Below are positions 17,621-25,432 of a stretch of 64,000 nucleotides of DNA, piece after piece. The DNA is from Pontibacter virosus (GTDB lineage: Bacteria > Bacteroidota > Bacteroidia > Cytophagales > Hymenobacteraceae): NCBI RefSeq assembly GCF_003096355.1, contig NZ_QEKI01000001.1:62001-126000 (forward strand). The letters run 5' to 3'. A model generated the notes under the pieces. That model did not search any database, was not told the origin of the DNA, and saw nothing but the letters and a program-made list of their open reading frames with translations. A program made the position numbers and the translations under genes. Position 1 is the first letter of the stretch; every line of letters begins with the position of its first letter.

Positions 17621-17672
17621 TTAAATCTTCATTCGGTACAAAGCATACTACTACATATTACAAAGCATATTA

Positions 17673-18383
17673 CTACATATTATGATGTTTGGTAGGTATA
17701 CCGTGTTCATTCAGGAAAGCTGCCAGTTCCATTATTTCCTGCGACTGCTCTTCAATGATTAATCTGGCTTCTTCTAATGCCATTGCATCATCTCCCCACT
17801 TCAGCTCAGTTTCTGACATGGCTATCGCTCCCTGGTGGTGGCAGATCATGAGCTGGGCAAAGTCAACATCCGGATCAGGCGTATCCTTTACAGAACGCAT
17901 GCAGTGCATCATAGCCATCATGTCTTCCCGCATCTCCATCATAAACATCTTGCACTCTTCTTTTGAGAGCGGCTCTGCGCCCGGGTGTGAAGCTAAAAAA
18001 GCCTGCAATCTTTCTTTGCTTTCCATGTTGCCTATCTTCGTTTTCTCGGCCAACGCAAGCGCTTCCGGCTCATGCCCATATTGCAGTTCCAAGTCGGCCA
18101 TTTTAATTCCCATCTCGTGGTGCATGATCATCATGCTGGCAAAATCGATGTCGGGGTCGCAGGTCATCTCCATCTGGTTCATCATCTTCATCATGGAGTT
18201 GATGATATGCTGCATTTCCTTGTCAAAGGCTTTGTCATCTTCCCAGTAAGGACCCTTCGCAGCTTGCTCTGCAGTAGCACTTAATGGGGTTACAACATCC
18301 TGGTCCTTTTCGCAGCTACTGAACATAAAGACAGCAACTACCATAAGAGCAAAGCTCTTGATACTGATAAAACTAGTTTTCAT
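17673..18383 (-). CDS. DUF305 lipoprotein (intact copy of a duplicated gene)
   Basis: 236 residues. The leader ends in FMFSSC (C24), so it is a lipoprotein. Two DUF305 units follow: DIDFASMMIMHHEMGIKMADLEL and DVDFAQLMICHHQGAIAMSETEL, both with the HH and Met pattern of copper-binding DUF305 domains; linking helices are Met-rich (MFMMEMREDMMAMMHCM). A mature periplasmic or outer-membrane copper buffer is the likely role. A near-identical but frameshifted copy lies at 23412-24120. It is downstream of the four-helix copper protein gene (same strand, separated by a terminator), an order that is repeated in both copies. Confidence 0.88.
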   Translation of the reverse strand: MKTSFISIKSFALMVVAVFMFSSCEKDQDVVTPLSATAEQAAKGPYWEDDKAFDKEMQHIINSMMKMMNQMEMTCDPDIDFASMMIMHHEMGIKMADLELQYGHEPEALALAEKTKIGNMESKERLQAFLASHPGAEPLSKEECKMFMMEMREDMMAMMHCMRSVKDTPDPDVDFAQLMICHHQGAIAMSETELKWGDDAMALEEARLIIEEQSQEIMELAAFLNEHGIPTKHHNM

Positions 18384-18485
18384 ACATGATGGATTAAGTG
18401 GTTAAAAGTTGTGATCAGAAAAACAACTTACCTGCCTCTTTTTCTTACAGAAGCTTCTTTTTCTGCATTGTAATTGGGCTCAAGC

Positions 18486-18543
18486 AAAAACCACCCTGAC
18501 CGCTCTATCAGGTATAGAACAATCAGGGTGGTTCTTAGGTCTT
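18486..18543 (-). terminator. Rho-independent terminator after the four-helix copper protein gene
   Basis: An 11-bp stem, 18489-18499 with 18533-18543, followed on the minus strand by a run of five T (A run at 18486-18490 on the plus strand). The duplicated locus has the same hairpin at 24217-24264 with one base pair less, the change being matched on both arms, which supports a real structure. Confidence 0.88.
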
Positions 18544-18568
18544 GCATTGGGTCAGCACAGAGTAACAA

Positions 18569-18883
18569 CTACGCCTGCTGGCAAGCCTGCTCGCAACGGC
18601 GACAAGCCTCAGCGCACGTACGGCAGTGCTCCATGTGCGAATGCTTCTCACACTCTGCACCACATTCTCTACACACTCTGGCACACAGATCCAGCACTTC
18701 TCTGGAGAAGGTAGAATCCCGTGATACATAGTCCAGTGCCATTTTACAGATGGCTGCGCAATCCAAGTCAAGTCGGATGCAGCGTTCCATCATTTTCACA
18801 TCATCTTCCTGCAGGCAGGAAACTGCACAGTAGTTACAGGCTGCTGCACACTCAGCTAATGCGGTTATTAAGTCTTTATTCAT
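18569..18883 (-). CDS. Four-helix-bundle copper-storage protein (Csp-like)
   Basis: 104 residues with 16 cysteines placed along four helices: AECAAACNYCAVSC, RCIRLDLDCAAIC, LCARVCRECGAEC and HCRTCAEACRRCEQAC. This is the pattern of Csp proteins (PF03860-type), four-helix bundles whose core cysteines hold many Cu(I) ions. There is no signal peptide, so it should be the cytosolic (Csp3-like) kind, storing or buffering copper that escapes the ATPase. An almost identical paralogue lies at 24300-24614 and a decayed one near 14764. The gene is divergent from the ion-channel gene at 19124, the two being separated by the repeated 18905-19116 region. Confidence 0.93.
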   Translation of the reverse strand: MNKDLITALAECAAACNYCAVSCLQEDDVKMMERCIRLDLDCAAICKMALDYVSRDSTFSREVLDLCARVCRECGAECEKHSHMEHCRTCAEACRRCEQACQQA

Positions 18884-18904
18884 AATTATCTGGATTTTAA
18901 TGAA

Positions 18905-19116
18905 ACATATGCTTGGTTATACCCATCCGAAGCCCCTTCCGTTTTATATATTCTTGAACTATAATTATATATTTTTGGTGGCGGTACTACCTTAGGTGCT
19001 CTTTAAAACAGGTAAAATCAGCCCTAGCAGTGGCTGCAAGCTTACATTTGCCAGGGTCTGTCACCTCTATGCTGTTTAACTCCCTACCTGTTATTGCGTT
19101 TAGAAGAACGTGCTAA
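18905..19116. promoter_or_regulatory. Repeated divergent upstream region (copy 2, intact setting)
   Basis: This region separates the minus-strand copper-storage gene from the plus-strand channel gene. It matches 14849-15060 along its length, and its part next to the storage gene also matches 24652-24718. The best-kept blocks across all three are CTTGGTTATACC (short inverted GGT/ACC ends) and GTTTTATATATTC. Conservation of the non-coding bases, especially in all three copies next to the storage gene, suggests a promoter/operator shared by these genes. The regulator is unknown; the AraC-HMA protein encoded at 1722 is one candidate. Confidence 0.55.
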
Positions 19117-19123
19117 CGATGCG

Positions 19124-20146
19124 ATGTACTTTATGAATTTGCTGTATCTCTTCTTGGGAGCTCTTATTTTTACCTTAATTGCACTGGATATCATTAAGAC
19201 CACCTTTTCTTCTAGCGGAGGCGGTCGGATTACGGAATTAGTGTCTAGGGCGGTGTGGAAGACTTTCTTCTCTGTCTCAGGTAAAGAGGGGAAATCAAAA
19301 TTGCTTGAGTATGCGGGACCATCTATCCTTACCTGCACGCTTCTGACCTGGGTCCTTGGGCTATGGGCAGGACTGTTCCTGCTGCTGCTCTCTGATCCAG
19401 ACTCTGTTATAAACAGCACTACCTTATCCAGTGCCAGCCCTTTGGAGAAGCTCTACTATGCCGGCTTTACACTTTCCACTTTGGGAGTGGGAGACTATGT
19501 GGCATCGAATGATGTGTGGCGGATTATTACGAGTGTCACAGCTTTCTCAGGCTTAGCTTTCATCACTGCCTCCCTCACCTATTTTGTACAGGTACTATCT
19601 GCCGTAGGCTTGCAGAGCAAGCTCAGTCTTTACATTAACAGCATGGGTAAAACGCCACAGCAGATTCTGGTTAACAGCTGGGACGGGAAAGGCTTCTCCT
19701 CCTTTTTTGATAATGTGTCAGATATTTGCCAGATGCTCATGCAGCATACTGTTAACCACCATTCCTTTCCTGTGATTCATTACTTTCATAACTGTCAACC
19801 AAAGTTGTCTGTCGCGCCCGCCGTTGTGCTGCTGGATGAGGCACATCAGCTCCTGGAGCAAGCCGTTTCGCAGGATGTTATAAAGAGCGAAGTTAAAATG
19901 ACAATGCTACAAACGGCACTGGATTCGTATCTGGAGATGGTGAAAGGAAGTTTCCTGAAAAACACTTCTCCCCAGGAAGCTGCTCCTATACCTGATATAG
20001 GGAAAATGGAGGAGAAAGGAGTTCCAATTAAAAACAGGGAAGAAGTAGAACAAACTTTTAAACAGAACCTGAAGGACCGCCGGAGACTGCTATCTTCCCT
20101 TTTGGAAATGGACGGCTGGCCCTGGAAGGAAGTGTATCAATCGTAA
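19124..20146 (+). CDS. Two-helix-pore ion channel-like membrane protein
   Basis: 340 residues from the ATG at 19124 (a TTG at 19094 is also in frame but lies in the repeated non-coding region). Layout: an N-terminal helix (LLYLFLGALIFTLIALDII), a second at about 66-90, then a pore loop AGFTLSTLGVGDYVAS with the filter sequence T119-L-G-V-G-D124, close to the TVGYGD of potassium channels, and a third helix at 131-160. A soluble C-terminal domain of about 180 residues follows, with a His cluster (HTVNHHSFPVIHYFHNC). This is an Ion_trans_2-type protein. A K+ or other cation channel is likely; a link to copper is inferred only from its place in the duplicated copper module. Confidence 0.75.
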   Translation: MYFMNLLYLFLGALIFTLIALDIIKTTFSSSGGGRITELVSRAVWKTFFSVSGKEGKSKLLEYAGPSILTCTLLTWVLGLWAGLFLLLLSDPDSVINSTTLSSASPLEKLYYAGFTLSTLGVGDYVASNDVWRIITSVTAFSGLAFITASLTYFVQVLSAVGLQSKLSLYINSMGKTPQQILVNSWDGKGFSSFFDNVSDICQMLMQHTVNHHSFPVIHYFHNCQPKLSVAPAVVLLDEAHQLLEQAVSQDVIKSEVKMTMLQTALDSYLEMVKGSFLKNTSPQEAAPIPDIGKMEEKGVPIKNREEVEQTFKQNLKDRRRLLSSLLEMDGWPWKEVYQS

Positions 20147-20348
20147 GTCGAGCACTTTCACAACCTTGTGTAAGATTTTAGATTTTAGATGGAGGTGCAC
20201 TATTATTTATCTCTGCTTGGCTGAATTTAGGTTCCCGGATTAATTTAACACTAGTATCTCTTTCTATCAGCTGGGGTTTTACTAAAATCATTTTAGTGTA
20301 TGCCTGGTTTTAAATGGTAAGCACTCCTAACAGTTTCTGCTATCGGCT

Positions 20349-20588
20349 TTACAAGTCCTTGCCACCGATGCCTATAACCCGGATGATTTCAGCTTTGAAT
20401 CCTGCTTCCTGCTCCACATTTTCAATCCTTTGGGGATCAAGATCTGTACCGGAGACACTTAAAATATTTTCTGTGCTTCCAGTTTCCAGCTTCCACCTGC
20501 TGATACTTTCTTCTTTGTCCGGGTAAGGCGCTACCCTGGATATAGCTTCCTCATTCTCCACATTGGTTTTGAACTTGATTACTTCCAT
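20349..20588 (-). CDS. HMA-like ferredoxin-fold protein without cysteines
   Basis: 79 residues (MEVIKFKTNVENEEAISRV ... GIGGKDL). The beta-alpha-beta pattern KFKTNV / EEAISRVAPYPD / ESISRWKLE / NILSVSGTDLDPQRI / AEIIRVIGIG is that of heavy-metal-associated domain proteins common in Bacteroidota. However there is no cysteine at all, so the usual CxxC metal site is missing. It may bind a partner rather than a metal or use other ligands. It is convergent with the channel gene (202 bases apart). A broken copy at 15152-15391 keeps the same neighbouring sequence. Confidence 0.8.
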   Translation of the reverse strand: MEVIKFKTNVENEEAISRVAPYPDKEESISRWKLETGSTENILSVSGTDLDPQRIENVEQEAGFKAEIIRVIGIGGKDL

Positions 20589-20761
20589 AGCAACATGTGT
20601 TTTTGCTTAAAATGAACGCGACAGTTTACACCAGGTTGTGCAACGGCTACGCTTTACGGCCTGTATGTATTCATCAGGCATGTTCGCTTACCTGCCTTCA
20701 AGCGGAATCTTTCCAAAAATTCTCTTATCTTACAGTATACTTTGTCTTAAACTTGTAAAGA

Positions 20762-21823
20762 ATGAGGGCACCATTACAGCTTCTAACGTTTGTCTTGTTT
20801 CTGATTTTAAATACCTCCTGTAGCAAAACAGAACAAGAAACGACAAACACCCTGCTCCTGGCAGGTCGTCAGCCACAGATCGCAGTAGATACAAAAGGGA
20901 ATACCAGGGTAGTGTATGGCTTGGAAGACAGAATTTATTGCGTCACGTCCAAAGATAACGGACAAACCTTCTCAGAACCTCTACTGGTGGGGCAGCTGAA
21001 GGGCTTGTACCTGGGCATGTCCATGGGGCCTCAGATTGCCAGCTCCATGAATTACTCGGTGGTAACCGCCATAGATAAGCAGGGTAATATCCATACCTAC
21101 AGTCTGGACCATGATACAAATAAGTGGATAAAGGCAGCTGGTGTGAATGACATACCGGGCTCAGTGCCAGAAGGCCTGATGAGTATCGCCTCCGATGAAC
21201 AAGACACCTTCTATGCTGTGTGGCTGGATGTAAGAAACACCAAACAAAACAAGATCGTGTTTGCCTCCACTACAGGAAACGCCGCCGCATGGTCAGAAAA
21301 CAAGATAGTATACGTATCGCCAGACAGCACCGTGTGCGAATGCTGTAAGCCAAGTATAGATGTGGAAGGCAAACAGGTAATCCTGATGTTCAGAAACTGG
21401 GTAGATGGCTCCAGAGATTTTTACCTGACCAAATCAACTGACAACGGACAACACTTTTCTCAGCCACAGAAACTAGGGAATGGCACCTGGGAACTGGAAG
21501 GATGTCCCATGGACGGCGGGGGCATTGTACTGGATAGTAAGAATACGATTCACACTTCCTGGCAACGGGAAGGGAATATCTTCTATGCAAAGCCTGGCCA
21601 ACAGGAAGTGCAAATTGGCAGAGGCCGGAACTGCCGCATCAGCGGAAAAACAAATCCGGTTATTGCCTGGAAAGATGGTTCAGATCTAAAACTAAAATTC
21701 CTGAATGCAGATACGGAAACTGTGGTAGGGAAAGGCAGCTATATTGAAACTGCTGAAATGCCGGATAAAAAAACGCTTTGTGTCTGGGAAGATGAAAACA
21801 AGATCCATTTCAGGAAAATATAA
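20762..21823 (+). CDS. Sialidase-like (BNR-repeat) lipoprotein with CxCC motif
   Basis: 353 residues. The leader ends in NTSC (C20), a lipobox. The body has several Asp-box-like units, e.g. SKDNGQTFSEP and STDNGQHFSQP, which mark sialidase-type beta-propellers, plus strands of the form DKQGNIHTYSLDHDTNKW. A conserved cluster V-C192-E-C194-C195-K and a later ELEGCPMDGGG are not part of sialidase active sites and could hold a metal. The typical sialidase arginine triad is not evident, so enzymatic sialic-acid cleavage is unlikely. Proteins of this kind accompany copper genes in Bacteroidota, in my recollection. A terminator follows at 21887. Confidence 0.75.
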   Translation: MRAPLQLLTFVLFLILNTSCSKTEQETTNTLLLAGRQPQIAVDTKGNTRVVYGLEDRIYCVTSKDNGQTFSEPLLVGQLKGLYLGMSMGPQIASSMNYSVVTAIDKQGNIHTYSLDHDTNKWIKAAGVNDIPGSVPEGLMSIASDEQDTFYAVWLDVRNTKQNKIVFASTTGNAAAWSENKIVYVSPDSTVCECCKPSIDVEGKQVILMFRNWVDGSRDFYLTKSTDNGQHFSQPQKLGNGTWELEGCPMDGGGIVLDSKNTIHTSWQREGNIFYAKPGQQEVQIGRGRNCRISGKTNPVIAWKDGSDLKLKFLNADTETVVGKGSYIETAEMPDKKTLCVWEDENKIHFRKI

Positions 21824-21886
21824 CAGTAAAAACTTAACAGGTCTAAACTATTCTTTGGTTGTAAAATAGTCCACCTTATTATCAAA

Positions 21887-21923
21887 CGAAGCCGCCCCTC
21901 GGTAAAGAGGCGGCTTCGTTTTT
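21887..21923 (+). terminator. Rho-independent terminator
   Basis: A stem 21887-21900 pairing with 21907-21918 (two bulged C), very G+C-rich, followed by a run of five T from 21919. It ends the transcript of the sialidase-like lipoprotein gene. Confidence 0.88.
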
Positions 21924-21972
21924 ATACATGCATCACCAAGAATAAGATCCGGCCATGGATACAGTATAAGAT

Positions 21973-22420
21973 TTACCTCATTCTGGTTAGGATTGCCTTC
22001 ATTTCTGCTATTTCTTTTTCCTGAGATTCTATGATCTGCTCCGTTAGCCTCTTCACTTCGGGATCTTTTATGTTTGCTTCCTGGCTTACCAGAATGGCTG
22101 AAGAGTGATGCGGAATCATGGATTTTAGAAACTGTTTATCATCCACTAAGGCCTGTTTCCTTAGCATGAACAGTGAGCCGGCAAAAGCTACTACACCAAC
22201 AGCTACAATGATACTTCAGCTTCTTATTTGTATACATTCCCGACATAAACCCTAACATAACAAGCGCCATAGGCGCCACCATCAATAGGGCCATGTACAG
22301 CCTGTTCAGGTTCAGGTACACATGATCAAACTTATCGGCATTCAAATACATCACCCCGTACATGATCACAAACGATACGGCTAGCATCAACAAAAACTTC
22401 ATATAATTTCCCTTTTCCAT
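21973..22420 (-). pseudogene. Membrane-anchored single DUF305 protein, broken by a frameshift
   Basis: The first frame (start 22420) gives MEKGNYMKFLLMLAVSFVIM and further membrane segments (LYMALLMVAPMALVMLGFMS) up to YTNKKLK. The second frame, beginning near 22212, continues naturally with IIVAVGVVAFAGSLFMLRKQ, then DDKQFLKSMIPHHSSAILVS and a C-terminal helix to 21973. Together they form a typical about 145-residue protein with three membrane helices and one DUF305 unit. The frames are joined by an apparent one-base insertion at about 22213. Either the gene is dead or the base is a sequencing error; there is no homopolymer at the site, which favours a real lesion. Confidence 0.8.
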
Positions 22421-22530
22421 TTTTTTTAACTGTTAAAGTATAATTGTTTGCCTATAAGTCTTTTCAAGTAAGCAACGTTGCTTCTTGTTCAGGTATATCC
22501 ATATGGCTATACTCAGGTTCATCTATAAAT

Positions 22531-22570
22531 TCATAAAGCCACTCCAACAGCTGTCGGAGTGGCTTTATGA
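22531..22570 (-). terminator. Stem-loop after the DUF2911 gene
   Basis: A perfect 15-bp stem, 22531-22545 with 22556-22570, loop of ten bases, 26 bases beyond the stop codon of the minus-strand gene at 22596. The T run on the minus strand is weak (ATTTAT). Confidence 0.7.
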
Positions 22571-22595
22571 ATAAAAATATGCTTCTTGGCTACAC

Positions 22596-23225
22596 CTAAA
22601 TAGCAACGGGTACTGTTACTTTCAACTTGTCCCAGCTTATGTTAATGGCTCCTTTGCTATCAGCCTCTGACACGATCTGGTAACGAAGTCGCTCCTGTGG
22701 CTGCGCTGCTGCTTCAGGTTTTACGGTAACGCGCAATACGTCTTCCTTCTCCGTGTAATCGTCGGTCAGGTGCTGCTCCCAGTTTTTGTTGATGATGATA
22801 GTCCACTCCTCCTTTCCAGGAATGGTGAACAAGGCATACTTGCCTGCTGGCAGTAGCTTTTCTTCTATGGTGATATCTTTATCCGTTGTCAGGCTGGTGG
22901 CTGAGTGCGCTCCTGTCACCCATACCTGGTCGTAAGCTACCAGGCCGCCCCAGATGTTGCGTCCGCGCACGGCTGGTGAATGGTAATTGATGGTCAGGTG
23001 CGCATTGCCTACCATACCATGGGCTTCTGCTTTCAGACTGCCTCTTAATGTATCAGGTTCCGGTTGATCCTGTATAATGACAGCGCCTTCGCTCATTTTA
23101 GGGGTATGATTGGCGTGCTGTGTTTCTTCTGCTGGTACTTCCAGTTCTTTAGCGGTTTGATTGCAATAGGACAGGGAGGCGCAAAATATAAGAGCAAAAA
23201 AGCTGTTTGTAATTTTGGGGTTCAT
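22596..23225 (-). CDS. DUF2911 lipoprotein
   Basis: 209 residues. The leader ends in SLSYC (C21), a lipobox-like site. The body matches DUF2911: AHLTINYHSPAVRGRNIWGGL, VWVTGAHSATSLTTDKDITI, LLPAGKYALFTIPGKEEWTI and IINKNWEQH are the usual conserved strings. DUF2911 proteins are exported proteins of unknown function, frequent in Bacteroidota. A short His/Glu-containing spacer (EETQHANHTPKMSEG) links the lipid anchor to the domain. No metal site is evident beyond the histidines, and its role in the island is unknown. Confidence 0.88.
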   Translation of the reverse strand: MNPKITNSFFALIFCASLSYCNQTAKELEVPAEETQHANHTPKMSEGAVIIQDQPEPDTLRGSLKAEAHGMVGNAHLTINYHSPAVRGRNIWGGLVAYDQVWVTGAHSATSLTTDKDITIEEKLLPAGKYALFTIPGKEEWTIIINKNWEQHLTDDYTEKEDVLRVTVKPEAAAQPQERLRYQIVSEADSKGAINISWDKLKVTVPVAI

Positions 23226-23350
23226 GGTGTAAGGGTTGTAGTATGGGTATTAAACCGGCTTTGACAAGGTAAGCAATACCTATTGTTTGATGTAAATGAA
23301 GGCTAAAACTACAAATTTTATACTCCGGATGAAACGGCATTTAACTAAAG

Positions 23351-23380
23351 AGCCCGGCTGACGTTTCCAGTAGCCGGGCT
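23351..23380 (-). terminator. Stem-loop after the broken DUF305 gene
   Basis: A 9-bp G+C-rich stem, 23351-23359 with 23372-23380, with CTTT on the minus strand side. It lies where the intact DUF305 gene copy has its stem-loop (17586-17620). Confidence 0.65.
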
Positions 23381-23411
23381 TGTAAATCTTAAGTCAGATC
23401 ATGCTGACTTA

Positions 23412-24120
23412 CTACATGTTATGGTGCTTGGTCGGTATACCGTGCTCATTTAAGAATGCGGCTAGCTCCATTATTTCCTGCGCTTGCTCTTCAATGATCA
23501 TTTCAGCCTCCTCCAAGGCCATTTCATCATCCCCCCACTTCAATTCTGTGTTTGACATGGCAAGGGCTCCTTCGTGATGACAGATCATCAGCTGGGCAAA
23601 ATCAACATCCGGATCAGGTGTGTCCATTACAGAACGCATGCAGTGCATCATAGCCATCATGTCCTCTCGCATCTCCATCATAAACATCTTGCACTCCTCC
23701 TTCGAGAGTGGTTCCGCCCCTGGATGCGATGCCAGCAATGCTTCAAGACGTACTTTACTTTCCATGTTGCCTATCTTCGTTTTCTCGGCCAGTTCCAGTG
23801 CCTCGGGCTCATGCCCATACTGGAGTTCCAGGTCGGCCATTTTAATACCCATTTCGTGGTGCATGATCATCATGTTGGCAAAATCAATGTCGGGGTCGCA
23901 GGTCATCTCCATCTGGTTCATCATCTTCATCATGGAGTTGATGATCTGCTGCATTTCCTTGTCAAATGCTTTGTCGCCCCCCAGTAAGGACCTTTCGTCG
24001 CTTTCTCTGCGCTGGTACTTAACGGGCTAACAACATCTTGGTCATTTTCGCAGCTGCTGAACACAAAGACGGCAATTAGCATAAGAGCAAAGCTTCTGAT
24101 ACTGATAAAATTTTTTTCAT
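23412..24120 (-). pseudogene. Frameshifted duplicate of the DUF305 lipoprotein gene
   Basis: Compared with the intact copy at 17673-18383, this copy matches from the signal sequence (FALMLIAVFVFSSCENDQD) to the identical C-terminus (FLNEHGIPTKHHNM). Two single-base losses break it: one in an A run right after the start codon (ATG at 24118-24120 followed by seven A; eight are needed to keep frame), and one in a run of six G on the coding strand (plus-strand C run 23977-23982; seven would restore frame). The last 180 residues remain open from an internal ATG at 23954. Both lesions are in homopolymers, so slippage, phase variation or sequencing error must all be considered. Confidence 0.85.
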
Positions 24121-24216
24121 AGATTATGTGGTTAAAAAATGTGACCAAAATTCACTTACTAAGCCTCTTAATTTTATGGGGACTTCTATCGGTGCACTGT
24201 AATTCACGTCCACGCC

Positions 24217-24264
24217 AAAAAACACCCTGACCGCTCTAGCAGGTATAGAACAATCAGGGTGTTT
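24217..24264 (-). terminator. Rho-independent terminator after the second copper-storage gene
   Basis: Stem 24221-24230 with 24254-24263, followed on the minus strand by six T (A run 24217-24222). It corresponds to the hairpin at 18486-18543; the lost base pair is missing from both arms, as expected of a selected structure. Confidence 0.88.
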
Positions 24265-24299
24265 CTTAGGTCTTGCATTTGACCAACTTGTAATAACAA

Positions 24300-24614
24300 C
24301 TACGCCTGCTGGCAAGCCTGCTCGCAACGACGGCAAGCCTCAGCGCACATACGGCAGTGCTCCATGTGCGAATGCTTTTCACATTCCGCACCGCACTCGC
24401 GACACACTCTGGCGCACAGGTCCAGCACGTCTCGCTTCATAGTCGAATCACGGGATACATAATCCAGCGCCATTTTACAGATAGCGGCACAGTCCAGATC
24501 GAGGCGGATACAGCGCTCCATCATTTTCACATCGTCTTCCTGCAGACAGGAGACAGCACAGTAGTTACAGGCTGCGGCACATTCTGCCAACACTGAAACT
24601 AGTTCTCTATTCAT
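24300..24614 (-). CDS. Four-helix-bundle copper-storage protein (Csp-like), second copy
   Basis: 104 residues from the ATG at 24614 (an ATG four codons upstream, 24626, is also possible). The sequence differs from the copy at 18569 at about ten positions, mostly near the N-terminus and in the turn DSTMKRDV, while all 16 cysteines are kept. The role is the same: cytosolic Cu(I) binding by core cysteines of a four-helix bundle. Conservation of every cysteine, while the adjacent DUF305 copy has decayed, suggests this copy is still under selection. It is followed by a matching terminator and then by the broken DUF305 gene. Confidence 0.92.
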   Translation of the reverse strand: MNRELVSVLAECAAACNYCAVSCLQEDDVKMMERCIRLDLDCAAICKMALDYVSRDSTMKRDVLDLCARVCRECGAECEKHSHMEHCRMCAEACRRCEQACQQA

Positions 24615-24651
24615 CGTTATGTTCATAGTTTGTTTTGTTTGGTTATAAGTC

Positions 24652-24718
24652 CTTAGTTATACCCATCCCTTACCGTGATAGTTTTATACATTCCCAGCTG
24701 ATTTTTATATAATTATGA
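24652..24718. promoter_or_regulatory. Upstream region of the second copper-storage gene (repeat copy 3)
   Basis: The strings CTTAGTTATACCCATCC and GTTTTATACATTC here match the blocks at 18910-18953 and 14850-14893. Similarity ends near 24720. Only the part nearest the copper-storage gene is kept, which suggests that this part drives that gene. Confidence 0.5.
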
Positions 24719-24720
24719 AT

Positions 24721-25432
24721 ACCCCTTGTTGGTTGCCTGAGCAATACAGTGTTTTAATAATTATATTTATAGGGTATATTTGCAGGAATATACTAATGCT
24801 TGGGCTGCAGGGCGCCATTGTTAGGAAGAGTCTAATGCTCAAGGCTTCTACTCCATTACTGGAACTGCTTCACAAAAACTTTTAATGCGGGGCTCTTAAG
24901 TTAGAATGCGCAAAATATTGGCCTTGCCAATATGGGTATATACCTCACATGCCTCTCCGGTATATTCAGTTGTCGCGACAATCATAGAAAATTTTCCAGG
25001 ACTATGGACCTACACTACAAGTTAAAGGCATAAACACCTCGTGACGATAATAGAGGATTAAAGGCCAATCTCAATTACGCTGTATGTAAATTGGGCTGCT
25101 ACCATGAAGATGATCTCTTCCTTACATAAAAATGTAAGGAAATAAAAAAAGTCACCTGACGACCTTACTCAAAAGAAGCTGATCCTAAAGCTAGATTACC
25201 TGAAATTGAACTAGACTCCTACTCATTATGAGACTTAATGTACCTAAATTTAGAGTATTTGAACCGCCTTTGCCCTGTACTCTACAATAGTAGTCAGCTT
25301 ATTGTCAAGGCCAGTCAAATACATGACAACCTTCCCTCCAATATTCATCGCTATCTATTATTATAGGCGCATAGTGTATTATGGTCCCTTGTTTATTTCC
25401 ACAGCAGAATCGTATTAACTATTAATTAAACC
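24721..25432. other. AT-rich gap without genes next to the integrase
   Basis: About 700 bases with no domain-bearing frame. Small structures only: an 8-bp inverted repeat at 24915-24933 (ATATTGGC/GCCAATAT) and a 9-bp hairpin at 25119-25140. The low coding content and its position downstream of an integrase gene fit a degenerate island edge. Confidence 0.5.

Noticed and set aside
20762-21823. Sialidase activity for the BNR-repeat lipoprotein
   Set aside because: Asp-box-like repeats are present, but the arginine triad and catalytic Tyr/Glu of sialidases are not apparent, and the CxCC motif points to another role.
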